NCBI GenBank assembly: GCA_002359825.1
Contig: DENY01000174.1
Span: forward strand, 1-5,500
Source of the DNA: Bacteroidales bacterium UBA2632
GTDB lineage: Bacteria; Bacteroidota; Bacteroidia; Bacteroidales; Dysgonomonadaceae
Direction: 5' to 3'
Length of the DNA stretch: 5,500 nucleotides
Shown: piece after piece, positions 1-5,500 of the stretch
Layout of the letters: each line of letters begins with the position of its first letter
How positions within the stretch are numbered: position 1 is the stretch's first letter
Position numbers and translations under genes: made by a program
Notes under the pieces: model-generated
What the model saw: the letters and a program-made list of their open reading frames with translations, nothing else
The model's database searches: none
Told to the model about the DNA's origin: nothing

Positions 1-164
1 GGGTTCGAAAAGAGCTTGAAGGTCAAGGCATTGCCTCCAAACTATTTGACAAACTGGTGGAATATGCGCGTGAAAATAATTATAAGATTATACCATCTTG
101 CTCTTATATCGCAGCTAAGTTTCATCGTCATCCAGATGAGTTTGTCGATGTATGGCATCGGTAA
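1..164 (+). CDS. GNAT-family N-acetyltransferase (YjdJ-like), 3' end only
   Basis: This is the last 53 codons of a gene that begins before the window; the first complete codon is at 3 and the stop is TAA at 162-164. The visible protein contains ELEGQGIASKL, which matches the acetyl-CoA pyrophosphate-binding loop of GNAT enzymes (x-x-G-x-G/A followed by a helix), then a helix (FDKLVEYARENNYK) and the strand-turn segment KIIPSCSYIAAKFHRHPDE. The IIP-C-Y/F-A-F-RHP pattern is characteristic of the small (about 90-100 residue) single-domain acetyltransferases related to YjdJ (COG2388), so roughly the C-terminal half is present. These proteins are cytoplasmic and presumably transfer acetyl from acetyl-CoA to an amine; the substrate is not known for most members and cannot be read here. 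The 349-base gap and hairpins that follow argue that it is not co-transcribed with the barrel gene. The family call is firm, the substrate unknown. Confidence 0.85.
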   Translation, partial: VRKELEGQGIASKLFDKLVEYARENNYKIIPSCSYIAAKFHRHPDEFVDVWHR

Positions 165-236
165 AATAATTAACCACTTATAGATCCTTGTAGAATGCTA
201 TATAAAAAGTGATGGTGAGTATCTTTTTCTGTCTGC

Positions 237-267
237 ACAAGCTAAGGAACATAACATATTAGCTTGT
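237..267. repeat. Inverted repeat, 9-bp perfect stem
   Basis: ACAAGCTAA at 237-245 is the exact reverse complement of TTAGCTTGT at 259-267, with a 13-base loop. It lies 73 bases after the acetyltransferase stop. No T-run follows it, so it is a poor intrinsic terminator on its own. It could be an RNA 3'-end structure of the upstream transcript or a protein-binding site; the sequence does not decide. Confidence 0.5.
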
Positions 268-285
268 CCAAAATATTAACATTTA

Positions 286-318
286 AAAGCGGGGCGTAAC
301 TACCTACGCCCTAGCTTT
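286..318. terminator. Terminator-like hairpin after the acetyltransferase gene
   Basis: GGGCGTA at 292-298 pairs perfectly with TACGCCC at 305-311 around a six-base loop. The stem extends through a G-T pair (291/312), a bulged A (313) and five more pairs, AAAGC 286-290 with GCTTT 314-318. It is a local GC-rich island in AT-rich surroundings. The T-run after it is weak on both strands (GCTTTCTCT on +, GCTTTTAAAT on -), so termination efficiency is uncertain. It is the best candidate for the end of the acetyltransferase transcript, 121 bases past the stop codon. Confidence 0.5.
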
Positions 319-414
319 CTCTGAAACAATCTTCATACTTCAGGTTACAACCTCTATTTTCATAGCAACAATCTTATGATTCATCAGCAAAAAAGAGTTG
401 TTCATCTATTTCAT

Positions 415-445
415 TTTGCTTTGCAATAAATGAGATGTATTTTTG
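415..445 (+). promoter_or_regulatory. Bacteroidota-type promoter for the outer membrane barrel gene
   Basis: TTTG at 415-418 (-33 element) is separated by exactly 19 bases from TATTTTTG at 438-445, a perfect TAnnTTTG -7 element. This matches the known consensus for the primary sigma factor of Bacteroidota in both sequence and spacing. Transcription should begin around 450-453, which gives a leader of about 60 bases before the ATG at 514 and places the hairpin at 473-490 inside the mRNA. Confidence 0.75.
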
Positions 446-472
446 TATGAAACTTAGATTACGAAAACTGTA

Positions 473-490
473 GTTGAGCGATAGCTCAAC
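473..490 (+). promoter_or_regulatory. Perfect stem-loop in the leader of the barrel gene
   Basis: GTTGAGC (473-479), GATA loop (480-483), GCTCAAC (484-490): a seven-pair perfect stem closed by a tetraloop, 23 bases before the ATG. No T-run follows, so it is not a terminator. As RNA it could protect the 5' end, tune translation start or be bound by a protein; as DNA it could be an operator at roughly +22 to +39. The structure is seen, the role is inferred. Confidence 0.55.
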
Positions 491-513
491 CAAATAAACA
501 ACTATATCCAATA

Positions 514-3312
514 ATGAAAAAACTGTTTTTAATTTTAATAGCTTCATTCACATTTATAACAGTAGTAAATGCACAAAGCTCATCAGGGAGAGGATCCATC
601 TCGGGAAAACTGATTGATGATATTTCTAAAGAGGCTATTCCTGAAGCCAATATAAGAATTCTTGCTCAAAAGGATAGCACCTATGTTACAGGGAAAGCAT
701 CGTCAAAAGACGGCTCATTTTCTATACCTATTAATAATGGTGATTACATTGTACATATTTCATATATTGGTTATACAGATTTGTTTAAAGACACAACTGT
801 AACCAACAGAAATGCTGACATTAAATTAGGAACTCTTTCCCTCAGAGAAGATGGGGTGCTATTGTCTGATGCCATTGTGACTGCAAAAGCTCCAGAGATC
901 GTGGTGAAAGGTGATACAGTAGAGTACAACGCCGATTCATACAAAGTAACGGAAAGTGCTGTTATCGAAGATTTATTGAAAAGAATGCCCGGTGTTGAAA
1001 TTGACTCCGAAGGAAAGATTACAATAAATGGTCGAGATATTAAGAAGATATTAGTAGACGGGAAAGAGTTTTTTAGCGATGACCCAAAAGTTGCCTCTAA
1101 AAATCTTCCTGCAAAGATGGTGGACAAATTGCAAGTCTTGGAAAGAAGAACCGATATGTCGATGATGACCGGATTTGATGATGGTGATGAAGAAACTGTT
1201 ATCAATCTTACAGTGAAACCTGGAATGAAAGAGGGTGTGTTTGGTAATGCATTTGCAGGGTACGGAAGTCAAGACCGGTATGAGGCCAATGCCATGGTAA
1301 ACTACATGCGCGATAGCGACCAATTGACTTTTCTGGGTGGATTGAACAACACAAACAACGCTGGATTCTCCGACTTAGCGTCAGCTTTGGGTGGAGGTGG
1401 TCGTGGAAGAGGGAGATGGGGAAATTCCAGTGGTATTACCAAATCGACCAATGCAGGGATGAACTTTAGCAAAGAGTTTACCAAGAAACTCAGGCTTGGG
1501 GGAAATATTCGATATGGAGACACTGACACAGATAGAAGTTCGAGTGTTTATACACAAAACTTATTGAGTTCGGGCAATACGTTTGAAAGAGAAATTAATC
1601 AATCTAACAATTACAGTCAAAACACAAACATGGATTTCAGGATGGAATGGGAACCAGACACTTTGACCAAGTTCATCTTCAGACCAAATGCATCATTTTA
1701 CAATAACAATAATTCTGAAATTGGTGATTTCTCAACTGTAAATGCCGAAGGAGATACTATTAACCACGGTGATTCAAAATACTACTCAGAAGGAACGAGT
1801 AAAAACTTTGGAGGAACATTAGAAGCAAGCAGAAAGCTTGGTTCAACAGGCCGGGTATTGAGCGTGAGTGTTGGTGGCGGACTGAATGAATCAGAAAATA
1901 ATGGAACCAATAGATCTAACACTTATTACGGTGGCGCACGTGAAGATGATATAATAGATCAACTTGTGACAAACACAAATAGTAGCAACAATTTGCGTTT
2001 GTATGCATCTTATGTAGAGCCTTTGGGTAAAAATAATTTCTTGCAATTGGCATATAACTATCGATTCAATCGTTCTGAATCTGACAAGGAGACACGCACC
2101 AAAGATATCAACAGTAGTGACTATAACGTTTTGGATACTGCCTACAGCAAGAGACTGGAAAACAATTTTTACAACCAAAATGTGGAGCTAAACTTCAGGG
2201 CATCACGAGAGAAGTACAACTATATGCTTGGTGTAAGCATGCAACCCTCAAAGTCTGAAAGTAAGACCTATAAGTTTGACTCTAAAAATGTTGAATCTCT
2301 AGAAGAAACTGTTTCTCAAAGTGTAATCAACTTTTCGCCAATGGCACAATTTAATTATATGTGGAGTCGTCAAAACAACTTACGTATCAATTATGACGGT
2401 AGCACTAACCAACCCTCTGTAAACCAACTATCCTCGGTAATAGACATTTCCAATCCATTAAATATATCTTATGGTAATCCTGATTTGAAGCCATCATTTG
2501 CCCATAGATTGAGGATGAGATACCGTAACTATGATCCAGAAAAGAACAGATCGTACATGTTTATGACGAATGCTGGTTTTACGGTCAACGATATTGTTTC
2601 GTCAAGAATGACAGAAAAAGATACAGGCAAAAAAGAGTCTACTTATGAAAACGTAAATGGGAATTGGAACGCAAATGCACGCTTTATGACTAATCAACCT
2701 TTGTGGAACATAAAATTTACGATGTTCTCCATGACTTATGCCAGCTACAACAATTCGAACGGATTTTCAAATGGAGAAAAGAACACAAGTAAAAATTTAA
2801 ACTTAGGCGAAACATTGGGATTGAACTATCGTTCGGATCTCTTTGACCTATCAGCCAGAGGAAATGTATCATACAACAAAGTTGACAACACACTCACAGG
2901 ACAACAAGACCAAGAGTATTTCAATTATGGTGGAGGCGCCGAAACTACTATTTACCTGCCATTAGATTTTATAATCGAAAGTGATATCAATTACTCAACC
3001 AACTCTGGATATGCCGATGGTTTCGAACAAAAAGAACTATTGTGGAATGCAGCATTGTCAAAACAACTATTCAAACAAAAAAATGGAACTATCCGATTCA
3101 AGATTTACGATATATTGAAACAAAAAAGCGATATAAGCCGTTCCGTTACATCTAATTACATTCGCGATACTACAACAAATACTTTGACAAGCTACTTCAT
3201 GTTTCATTTTGTATATCGTTTCAATATTTTCAAGGGTGGTAGCTCCGGAGGTGGTGAAGATTCGGATAGACGAGGAATGGGCATGGGTCGTGGATATGGA
3301 CGAGGGCGATAA
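514..3312 (+). CDS. Outer membrane beta-barrel protein, TonB-dependent-receptor-like, with carboxypeptidase-regulatory-like N-terminal domain
   Basis: A 932-residue protein for the outer membrane. Residues 1-20 are a clear Sec signal peptide (MKK, hydrophobic core, VNA|Q cleavage by signal peptidase I); there is no lipobox. Residues about 27-110 form a carboxypeptidase D regulatory-like beta-sandwich (SGKLIDDISKEAIPEANIRIL, DGSFSIPINNGDYIVHISYIGY). Residues about 127-235 resemble a TonB-receptor plug: GDTVEYNADSYKV, DLLKRMPGVEID, GKITINGRDIKKILVDGKEFF, NLPAKMVDKLQV. The rest, to F906, is a series of amphipathic strands rich in aromatic residues and Asn, as in Bacteroidota barrels of the OMP_b-brl_3 type. 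I see no cysteine and no obvious TonB box, so TonB-dependent uptake is not proven and no substrate can be named. Two odd segments are glycine/arginine-rich: residues 293-303 early in the barrel and a 26-residue tail (907-932) after the last predicted strand. The ATG at 514 is chosen because the signal peptide starts there; it has no Shine-Dalgarno, which is common in this phylum. It precedes a kinase-regulator pair by 94 bases and may be their target or signal source (inference). Confidence 0.88.
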   Translation: MKKLFLILIASFTFITVVNAQSSSGRGSISGKLIDDISKEAIPEANIRILAQKDSTYVTGKASSKDGSFSIPINNGDYIVHISYIGYTDLFKDTTVTNRNADIKLGTLSLREDGVLLSDAIVTAKAPEIVVKGDTVEYNADSYKVTESAVIEDLLKRMPGVEIDSEGKITINGRDIKKILVDGKEFFSDDPKVASKNLPAKMVDKLQVLERRTDMSMMTGFDDGDEETVINLTVKPGMKEGVFGNAFAGYGSQDRYEANAMVNYMRDSDQLTFLGGLNNTNNAGFSDLASALGGGGRGRGRWGNSSGITKSTNAGMNFSKEFTKKLRLGGNIRYGDTDTDRSSSVYTQNLLSSGNTFEREINQSNNYSQNTNMDFRMEWEPDTLTKFIFRPNASFYNNNNSEIGDFSTVNAEGDTINHGDSKYYSEGTSKNFGGTLEASRKLGSTGRVLSVSVGGGLNESENNGTNRSNTYYGGAREDDIIDQLVTNTNSSNNLRLYASYVEPLGKNNFLQLAYNYRFNRSESDKETRTKDINSSDYNVLDTAYSKRLENNFYNQNVELNFRASREKYNYMLGVSMQPSKSESKTYKFDSKNVESLEETVSQSVINFSPMAQFNYMWSRQNNLRINYDGSTNQPSVNQLSSVIDISNPLNISYGNPDLKPSFAHRLRMRYRNYDPEKNRSYMFMTNAGFTVNDIVSSRMTEKDTGKKESTYENVNGNWNANARFMTNQPLWNIKFTMFSMTYASYNNSNGFSNGEKNTSKNLNLGETLGLNYRSDLFDLSARGNVSYNKVDNTLTGQQDQEYFNYGGGAETTIYLPLDFIIESDINYSTNSGYADGFEQKELLWNAALSKQLFKQKNGTIRFKIYDILKQKSDISRSVTSNYIRDTTTNTLTSYFMFHFVYRFNIFKGGSSGGGEDSDRRGMGMGRGYGRGR

Positions 3313-3339
3313 TCCCACAATTCTTTTATTGCAAAAAGA

Positions 3340-3391
3340 GCAAATATAAGTAATTACAGACTTAAAGAATCGTAAATAAAAGTATATTTGC
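3340..3391. repeat. Inverted repeat carrying two facing copies of the -7 motif
   Basis: GCAAATATA at 3340-3348 is the exact reverse complement of TATATTTGC at 3383-3391, with 34 bases between. Each arm contains TATATTTG, a perfect Bacteroidota -7 element: one reads + toward the kinase, the other reads - into the 3' end of the barrel gene. No matching -33 element is seen for the minus-strand copy (the bases 19 away read GATT), so an antisense promoter is only a possibility. Confidence 0.4.
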
Positions 3392-3404
3392 ATACAGACT
3401 AAAA
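3355..3404 (+). repeat. 12-base direct repeat around the kinase promoter
   Basis: TACAGACTTAAA at 3355-3366 and TACAGACTAAAA at 3393-3404 match at 11 of 12 positions, starting 38 bases apart. The first copy covers where the -33 element should lie and the second covers the expected transcription start, up to two bases before the kinase ATG. LytTR regulators typically bind pairs of direct repeats, so this could be an autoregulatory site, but the unit does not clearly fit the published LytTR consensus and the spacing is wider than usual. Confidence 0.35.
3383..3390 (+). promoter_or_regulatory. Promoter -7 element for the kinase-regulator operon
   Basis: TATATTTG is a perfect TAnnTTTG -7 element, 16 bases before the kinase ATG at 3407. 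At the proper 19-base spacing the -33 position reads CTTA (3360s) instead of TTTG, so basal activity should be weak and activator help plausible. The start of transcription would fall near 3394-3397, leaving a leader of only about 10-13 bases with no Shine-Dalgarno. Confidence 0.5.
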
Positions 3405-3406
3405 AC

Positions 3407-4480
3407 ATGAAGATCAAAACAAAATCGAGTTTCTATTTTGACAATGTATTTATACATTTGACTGTATGGATAGTTATTTTTGGCTTGCCACTATTCCTTA
3501 CCGATAGAGGACAAGGCATTAGCTGGTCACAGTTTTGGCGATCGGCCTCGGTGATGATTGCTTTTATGATTGTTTTTTATATCAACTACCTCTATCTGAT
3601 TGATCGTTTTTTGTATAAACAGAAAACCAAAGAATTTATTATCATCAATCTATTGCTCCTTATTGTGGTAGCAACACTTATGTATTTTGCCCACGACTTT
3701 GTAATGTCGCTTAACCTTGACGGGCGCCCAATGAGACGCCGTCGTCGATATCAATCAACCCCTTACATATTCATAGGGCGCAATGTCTTTTCACTTGCAC
3801 TGATAGTTGGTCTTAGCGTCGCCATAAAGATGAGTGCTCGATGGGCAAGAGTGGAATCGGAAAGAAGAGAACTGGAGAAAGAAAAGACCGAATCTGAACT
3901 AAAGAATCTGAAATCTCAGATTAATCCACATTTTTTACTCAATACACTCAACAATATATATGCTTTAATCGAGTTTAATCCACCAAAAGCTCAAACTGCT
4001 GTAGAGGAGTTGAGCAAATTATTACGTCATGTGTTGTATGATAATAACGAGACATACGTACCATTGACCAAAGAGGTGGAGTTCATCAAAAACTATATTG
4101 AGTTGATGAGGATTCGTTTGTCGAAAAATGTTGAACTCCTTACCAATATTGAGGTTATGCCAAGTTCTTCTACTCGCATAGCACCTCTTATCTTTATATC
4201 GCTTATCGAAAATGCTTTTAAACATGGAGTGAGTGGTAATAAAAAATCTTTTATTGATATACAGTTGAAAGAGAATCCAAATGGTGTCATAGAATTCATT
4301 TGCAAAAACAGTGCATTCCCTAAAAGCGAATCAGATAAGAGCGGCAGTGGCATTGGTCTCAATCAAGTAAAGAGACGTTTGGAGTTGCTCTATCCTAATC
4401 AACACACATGGACCCAAACTATAGTTAAGAAAAACGACGAGAGTATATTCACCTCGCATATAACTATCGATACAAAATAG
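3407..4480 (+). CDS. LytS/YehU-type membrane sensor histidine kinase
   Basis: A 357-residue inner membrane kinase that autophosphorylates on histidine and passes phosphate to the regulator encoded next. Four hydrophobic helices are visible at about 15-31, 47-65, 77-97 and 122-141, with no periplasmic sensor domain of any size. A charged coiled-coil-like linker (about 144-170, rich in E, R and K) leads into the His_kinase domain: QINPHFLLNTLN with the likely phosphoacceptor H175, then a HATPase_c domain with the N box LIENAFKHG (N269) and the ATP-lid glycines GSGIGL (313-318) followed by NQVKRRLELLYPN. This order and the NPHFLxN box are diagnostic of the LytS/YehU class; all key residues are present, so it should be active. 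With both ends in the cytoplasm, the loop between helices 3 and 4 (99-121) is periplasmic, yet it carries RPMRRRRR (R107, R110-114). The ATG at 3407 has no Shine-Dalgarno. The signal is unknown. Confidence 0.93.
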   Translation: MKIKTKSSFYFDNVFIHLTVWIVIFGLPLFLTDRGQGISWSQFWRSASVMIAFMIVFYINYLYLIDRFLYKQKTKEFIIINLLLLIVVATLMYFAHDFVMSLNLDGRPMRRRRRYQSTPYIFIGRNVFSLALIVGLSVAIKMSARWARVESERRELEKEKTESELKNLKSQINPHFLLNTLNNIYALIEFNPPKAQTAVEELSKLLRHVLYDNNETYVPLTKEVEFIKNYIELMRIRLSKNVELLTNIEVMPSSSTRIAPLIFISLIENAFKHGVSGNKKSFIDIQLKENPNGVIEFICKNSAFPKSESDKSGSGIGLNQVKRRLELLYPNQHTWTQTIVKKNDESIFTSHITIDTK

Positions 4481-4486
4481 AGAAAT

Positions 4487-5215
4487 ATGGAACTGACCTG
4501 TTGGATTATTGATGACGAGCCATTGGCAATTGAATTACTGGAATCGTACGTTGCAAAAACTTCTTTTTTGAAACTAACGGGTAGCTACTCGAGTGCCATT
4601 CAGGCAATGCAAGATATTACAACACAATCTGTTGATATTGTTTTCTTAGACATTCAAATGCCTGAAATTAGCGGAATGGAATTTGCCCAATTTATTAAAG
4701 ATGACACGCGCATTATCTTCACTACCGCTTTTAGCGAATACGCTTTGGAAGGATATCGAGTAGATGCTTTGGATTATCTACTCAAACCAATAACCTACAC
4801 CAAGTTTTTGGATGCAACAAAAAAGGCTCTCAAGTGGTTTGATATGAAAGAAGCTGCTTTGAATAAAGAAGTAACTCCAAACTATGGGCAAGAAGAAGAA
4901 CAAATGTTTGTGAAAGCAGATCATAAATTGATTCGCATCTTGTTTAAAGAGATTCTATACATCGAAGGTTGGAAAGACTACGTAAAAATACATTTAAAAG
5001 ACAAACCCCACCCTATTCTCTCACTGATGAGCATGAAAGGGTTGGAGGACACCTTACCTTCCACTAAATTTATCCGCATTCATCGATCTTTCATTATTCA
5101 GAAAAACAAGATTGATTCTGTAAGCAAGAATAGAGTAATGATTGGAGAAATAGAATTACCTATTGGAGAGTCATATAAGGAAGAGTTTAACAAGATTATT
5201 GGCGAGTTTGGTTAG
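4487..5215 (+). CDS. LytTR-family response regulator
   Basis: A 242-residue cytoplasmic transcription regulator. Residues 1-120 are a CheY-like receiver: acidic pair D9/D10 in IIDDEP, phosphoacceptor D55 in FLDIQMP, switch T79 in IIFTTAF and the conserved K100 in LLKP. A linker of about 20 residues (GQEEEQ) leads to a LytTR DNA-binding domain at about 139-241, recognised from KADHKLIRILFKEILYIEG, WKDYVKIHL and the signature FIRIHRSFIIQKNKI. Length and domain order are typical of the AgrA/LytR/YehT type (about 240-250 residues) and no key residue is missing. The start lies six bases after the kinase stop, so the two are translationally coupled or nearly so and are surely a cognate pair. Only a weak purine stretch (AGAGAAA) precedes the ATG. 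Targets cannot be read from the protein; the barrel gene and its own operon are the obvious candidates. Confidence 0.95.
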   Translation: MELTCWIIDDEPLAIELLESYVAKTSFLKLTGSYSSAIQAMQDITTQSVDIVFLDIQMPEISGMEFAQFIKDDTRIIFTTAFSEYALEGYRVDALDYLLKPITYTKFLDATKKALKWFDMKEAALNKEVTPNYGQEEEQMFVKADHKLIRILFKEILYIEGWKDYVKIHLKDKPHPILSLMSMKGLEDTLPSTKFIRIHRSFIIQKNKIDSVSKNRVMIGEIELPIGESYKEEFNKIIGEFG

Positions 5216-5247
5216 AACTGCACTCGAATAGCTTTCGAAGGCAGTTC
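5215..5247 (+). other. Stem-loop 1 after the regulator gene
   Basis: GAACTGC (5215-5221) pairs with GCAGTTC (5241-5247); inside a 2x2 internal loop (AC/AG), TCGAA (5224-5228) pairs with TTCGA (5234-5238) around the loop TAGCT. Twelve pairs in total, beginning at the last base of the stop codon. It has no T-run, so it is not itself a terminator; it may protect the 3' end of the operon mRNA. Confidence 0.5.
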
Positions 5248-5251
5248 GAAG

Positions 5252-5276
5252 AGTGTTCGAAAGATGATTGAACACT
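5252..5276 (+). other. Stem-loop 2 after the regulator gene
   Basis: AGTGTTC (5252-5258) is the exact reverse complement of GAACACT (5270-5276), with an 11-base loop. It sits four bases after stem-loop 1 and two bases before the terminator stem, so the three can fold side by side. Confidence 0.45.
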
Positions 5277-5278
5277 AT

Positions 5279-5316
5279 AAAAGCATTGAGTATATTTATG
5301 AACTCAATGCTTTTTT
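5279..5316 (+). terminator. Intrinsic terminator of the kinase-regulator operon
   Basis: AAAAGCATTGAGT (5279-5291) pairs perfectly over 13 bases with ACTCAATGCTTTT (5302-5314) around a ten-base loop, and the stem runs into six T residues at 5311-5316. It begins 64 bases after the regulator stop. This is the clearest terminator in the window and separates the operon from the ABC-F gene. Confidence 0.9.
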
Positions 5317-5325
5317 AGTTTCTAA

Positions 5326-5500
<175 letters not shown>

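Larger units (their letters stand above)
165..513. other. Gene-free intergenic region, 349 bases
   Basis: No convincing gene lies here. The longest ATG-started reading frames I could trace by eye on either strand are about 16-21 codons, with no recognisable protein and no Shine-Dalgarno. The region holds an imperfectly understood hairpin at 237-267, a terminator-like hairpin at 286-318, a short palindrome at 342-353 (AGGTT-AC-AACCT), the promoter of the barrel gene at 415-445 and a leader hairpin at 473-490. The stretch 165-236 is plain AT-rich sequence with nothing I can name. Confidence 0.7.
5212..5277 (+). repeat. Six-unit 11-base-phased GAA/TTCGAA array
   Basis: Six 11-base units run end to end from the stop codon of the regulator gene, starting at 5212, 5223, 5234, 5245, 5256 and 5267. 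They open with TTAGAA, CTCGAA, TTCGAA, TTCGAA, TTCGAA and ATTGAA. GAA is invariant at positions 4-6 of every unit; the other five bases vary. The three central copies are perfect six-base palindromes, one helical turn apart. Eleven is not a multiple of three and the array starts at the stop codon, so coding does not explain it. Confidence 0.6.

Noticed and set aside
342..353. Short palindrome AGGTT-AC-AACCT as an operator
   Set aside because: Five-base arms are expected by chance in a gap of this size, and it is about 70 bases upstream of the promoter with no second copy.
374..444. Minus-strand 21-codon frame in the gap before the barrel gene (MNNSFLLMNHK...)
   Set aside because: It has no Shine-Dalgarno, no promoter in the right orientation and no recognisable sequence; too short to claim.
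390..480. LytTR binding sites (GTT-centred direct repeats) near the barrel promoter
   Set aside because: AGTTG occurs twice (GAGTTGTTC and TAGTTGAGC), but the flanking bases do not fit the LytTR consensus and the spacing is wrong, so I cannot claim a site.
3322..3339. Terminator after the barrel gene (TCTTTT / AAAAGA hairpin)
   Set aside because: The stem is six A-T-rich pairs with one G-C pair, in the wrong order for a terminator (T-rich arm first, no T-run after). It is too weak to separate the barrel and kinase transcripts.
3067..3417. 116-codon open frame on the minus strand covering the barrel-kinase gap, near the minus-strand -7 motif
   Set aside because: Its start at 3417 lies upstream of where that motif would initiate transcription; it is antisense to the barrel gene for most of its length, has no Shine-Dalgarno and its translation is a low-quality Cys/Ser/Ile-rich string with no domain. 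It is a shadow of the barrel gene.

Overview
The window looks like a chromosomal segment from a member of the Bacteroidota, most likely order Bacteroidales. Three things point there: AT-rich DNA with the Bacteroidota promoter -7 motif TAnnTTTG ahead of three genes, weak or absent Shine-Dalgarno sequences at three of the four visible starts, and gene families typical of the phylum (a large outer membrane barrel with an N-terminal carboxypeptidase-regulatory-like domain, and a LytS-type kinase paired with a LytTR regulator). Genus cannot be read from the sequence.

Layout, all genes on the + strand. (1) 1-164: the 3' end of a small GNAT-family acetyltransferase. (2) 165-513: a 349-base gene-free region with two hairpins (237-267, and 286-318, a terminator candidate), a well-formed promoter (TTTG, 19 bases, TATTTTTG at 415-445) and a perfect leader hairpin (473-490). 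(3) 514-3312: a 932-residue outer membrane beta-barrel protein related to TonB-dependent receptors. (4) 3313-3406: a short gap with a perfect -7 motif, a 12-base direct repeat around it and a mirrored -7 motif facing the other way. (5) 3407-4480: a four-helix membrane sensor histidine kinase of the LytS/YehU (His_kinase) type. (6) 4487-5215: its LytTR-type response regulator, six bases downstream. (7) 5212-5316: an 11-base-phased GAA/TTCGAA array that folds into two hairpins, followed at once by a strong intrinsic terminator. (8) 5382-5500: promoter, Shine-Dalgarno and first 26 codons of an ABC-F ATPase.

How the genes may work together (inference): the kinase and regulator form a standard two-component pair, and the barrel protein just upstream is the natural candidate for their target or for the source of their signal. 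No strong terminator separates barrel and kinase, so read-through is possible, but the kinase also has its own promoter-like sequence. The acetyltransferase and ABC-F genes look like unrelated housekeeping neighbours. Nothing indicates a mobile element, CRISPR array, tRNA or rRNA. The genes belong to known families; the less ordinary material lies in the gaps and in arginine-rich segments of the barrel and the kinase.
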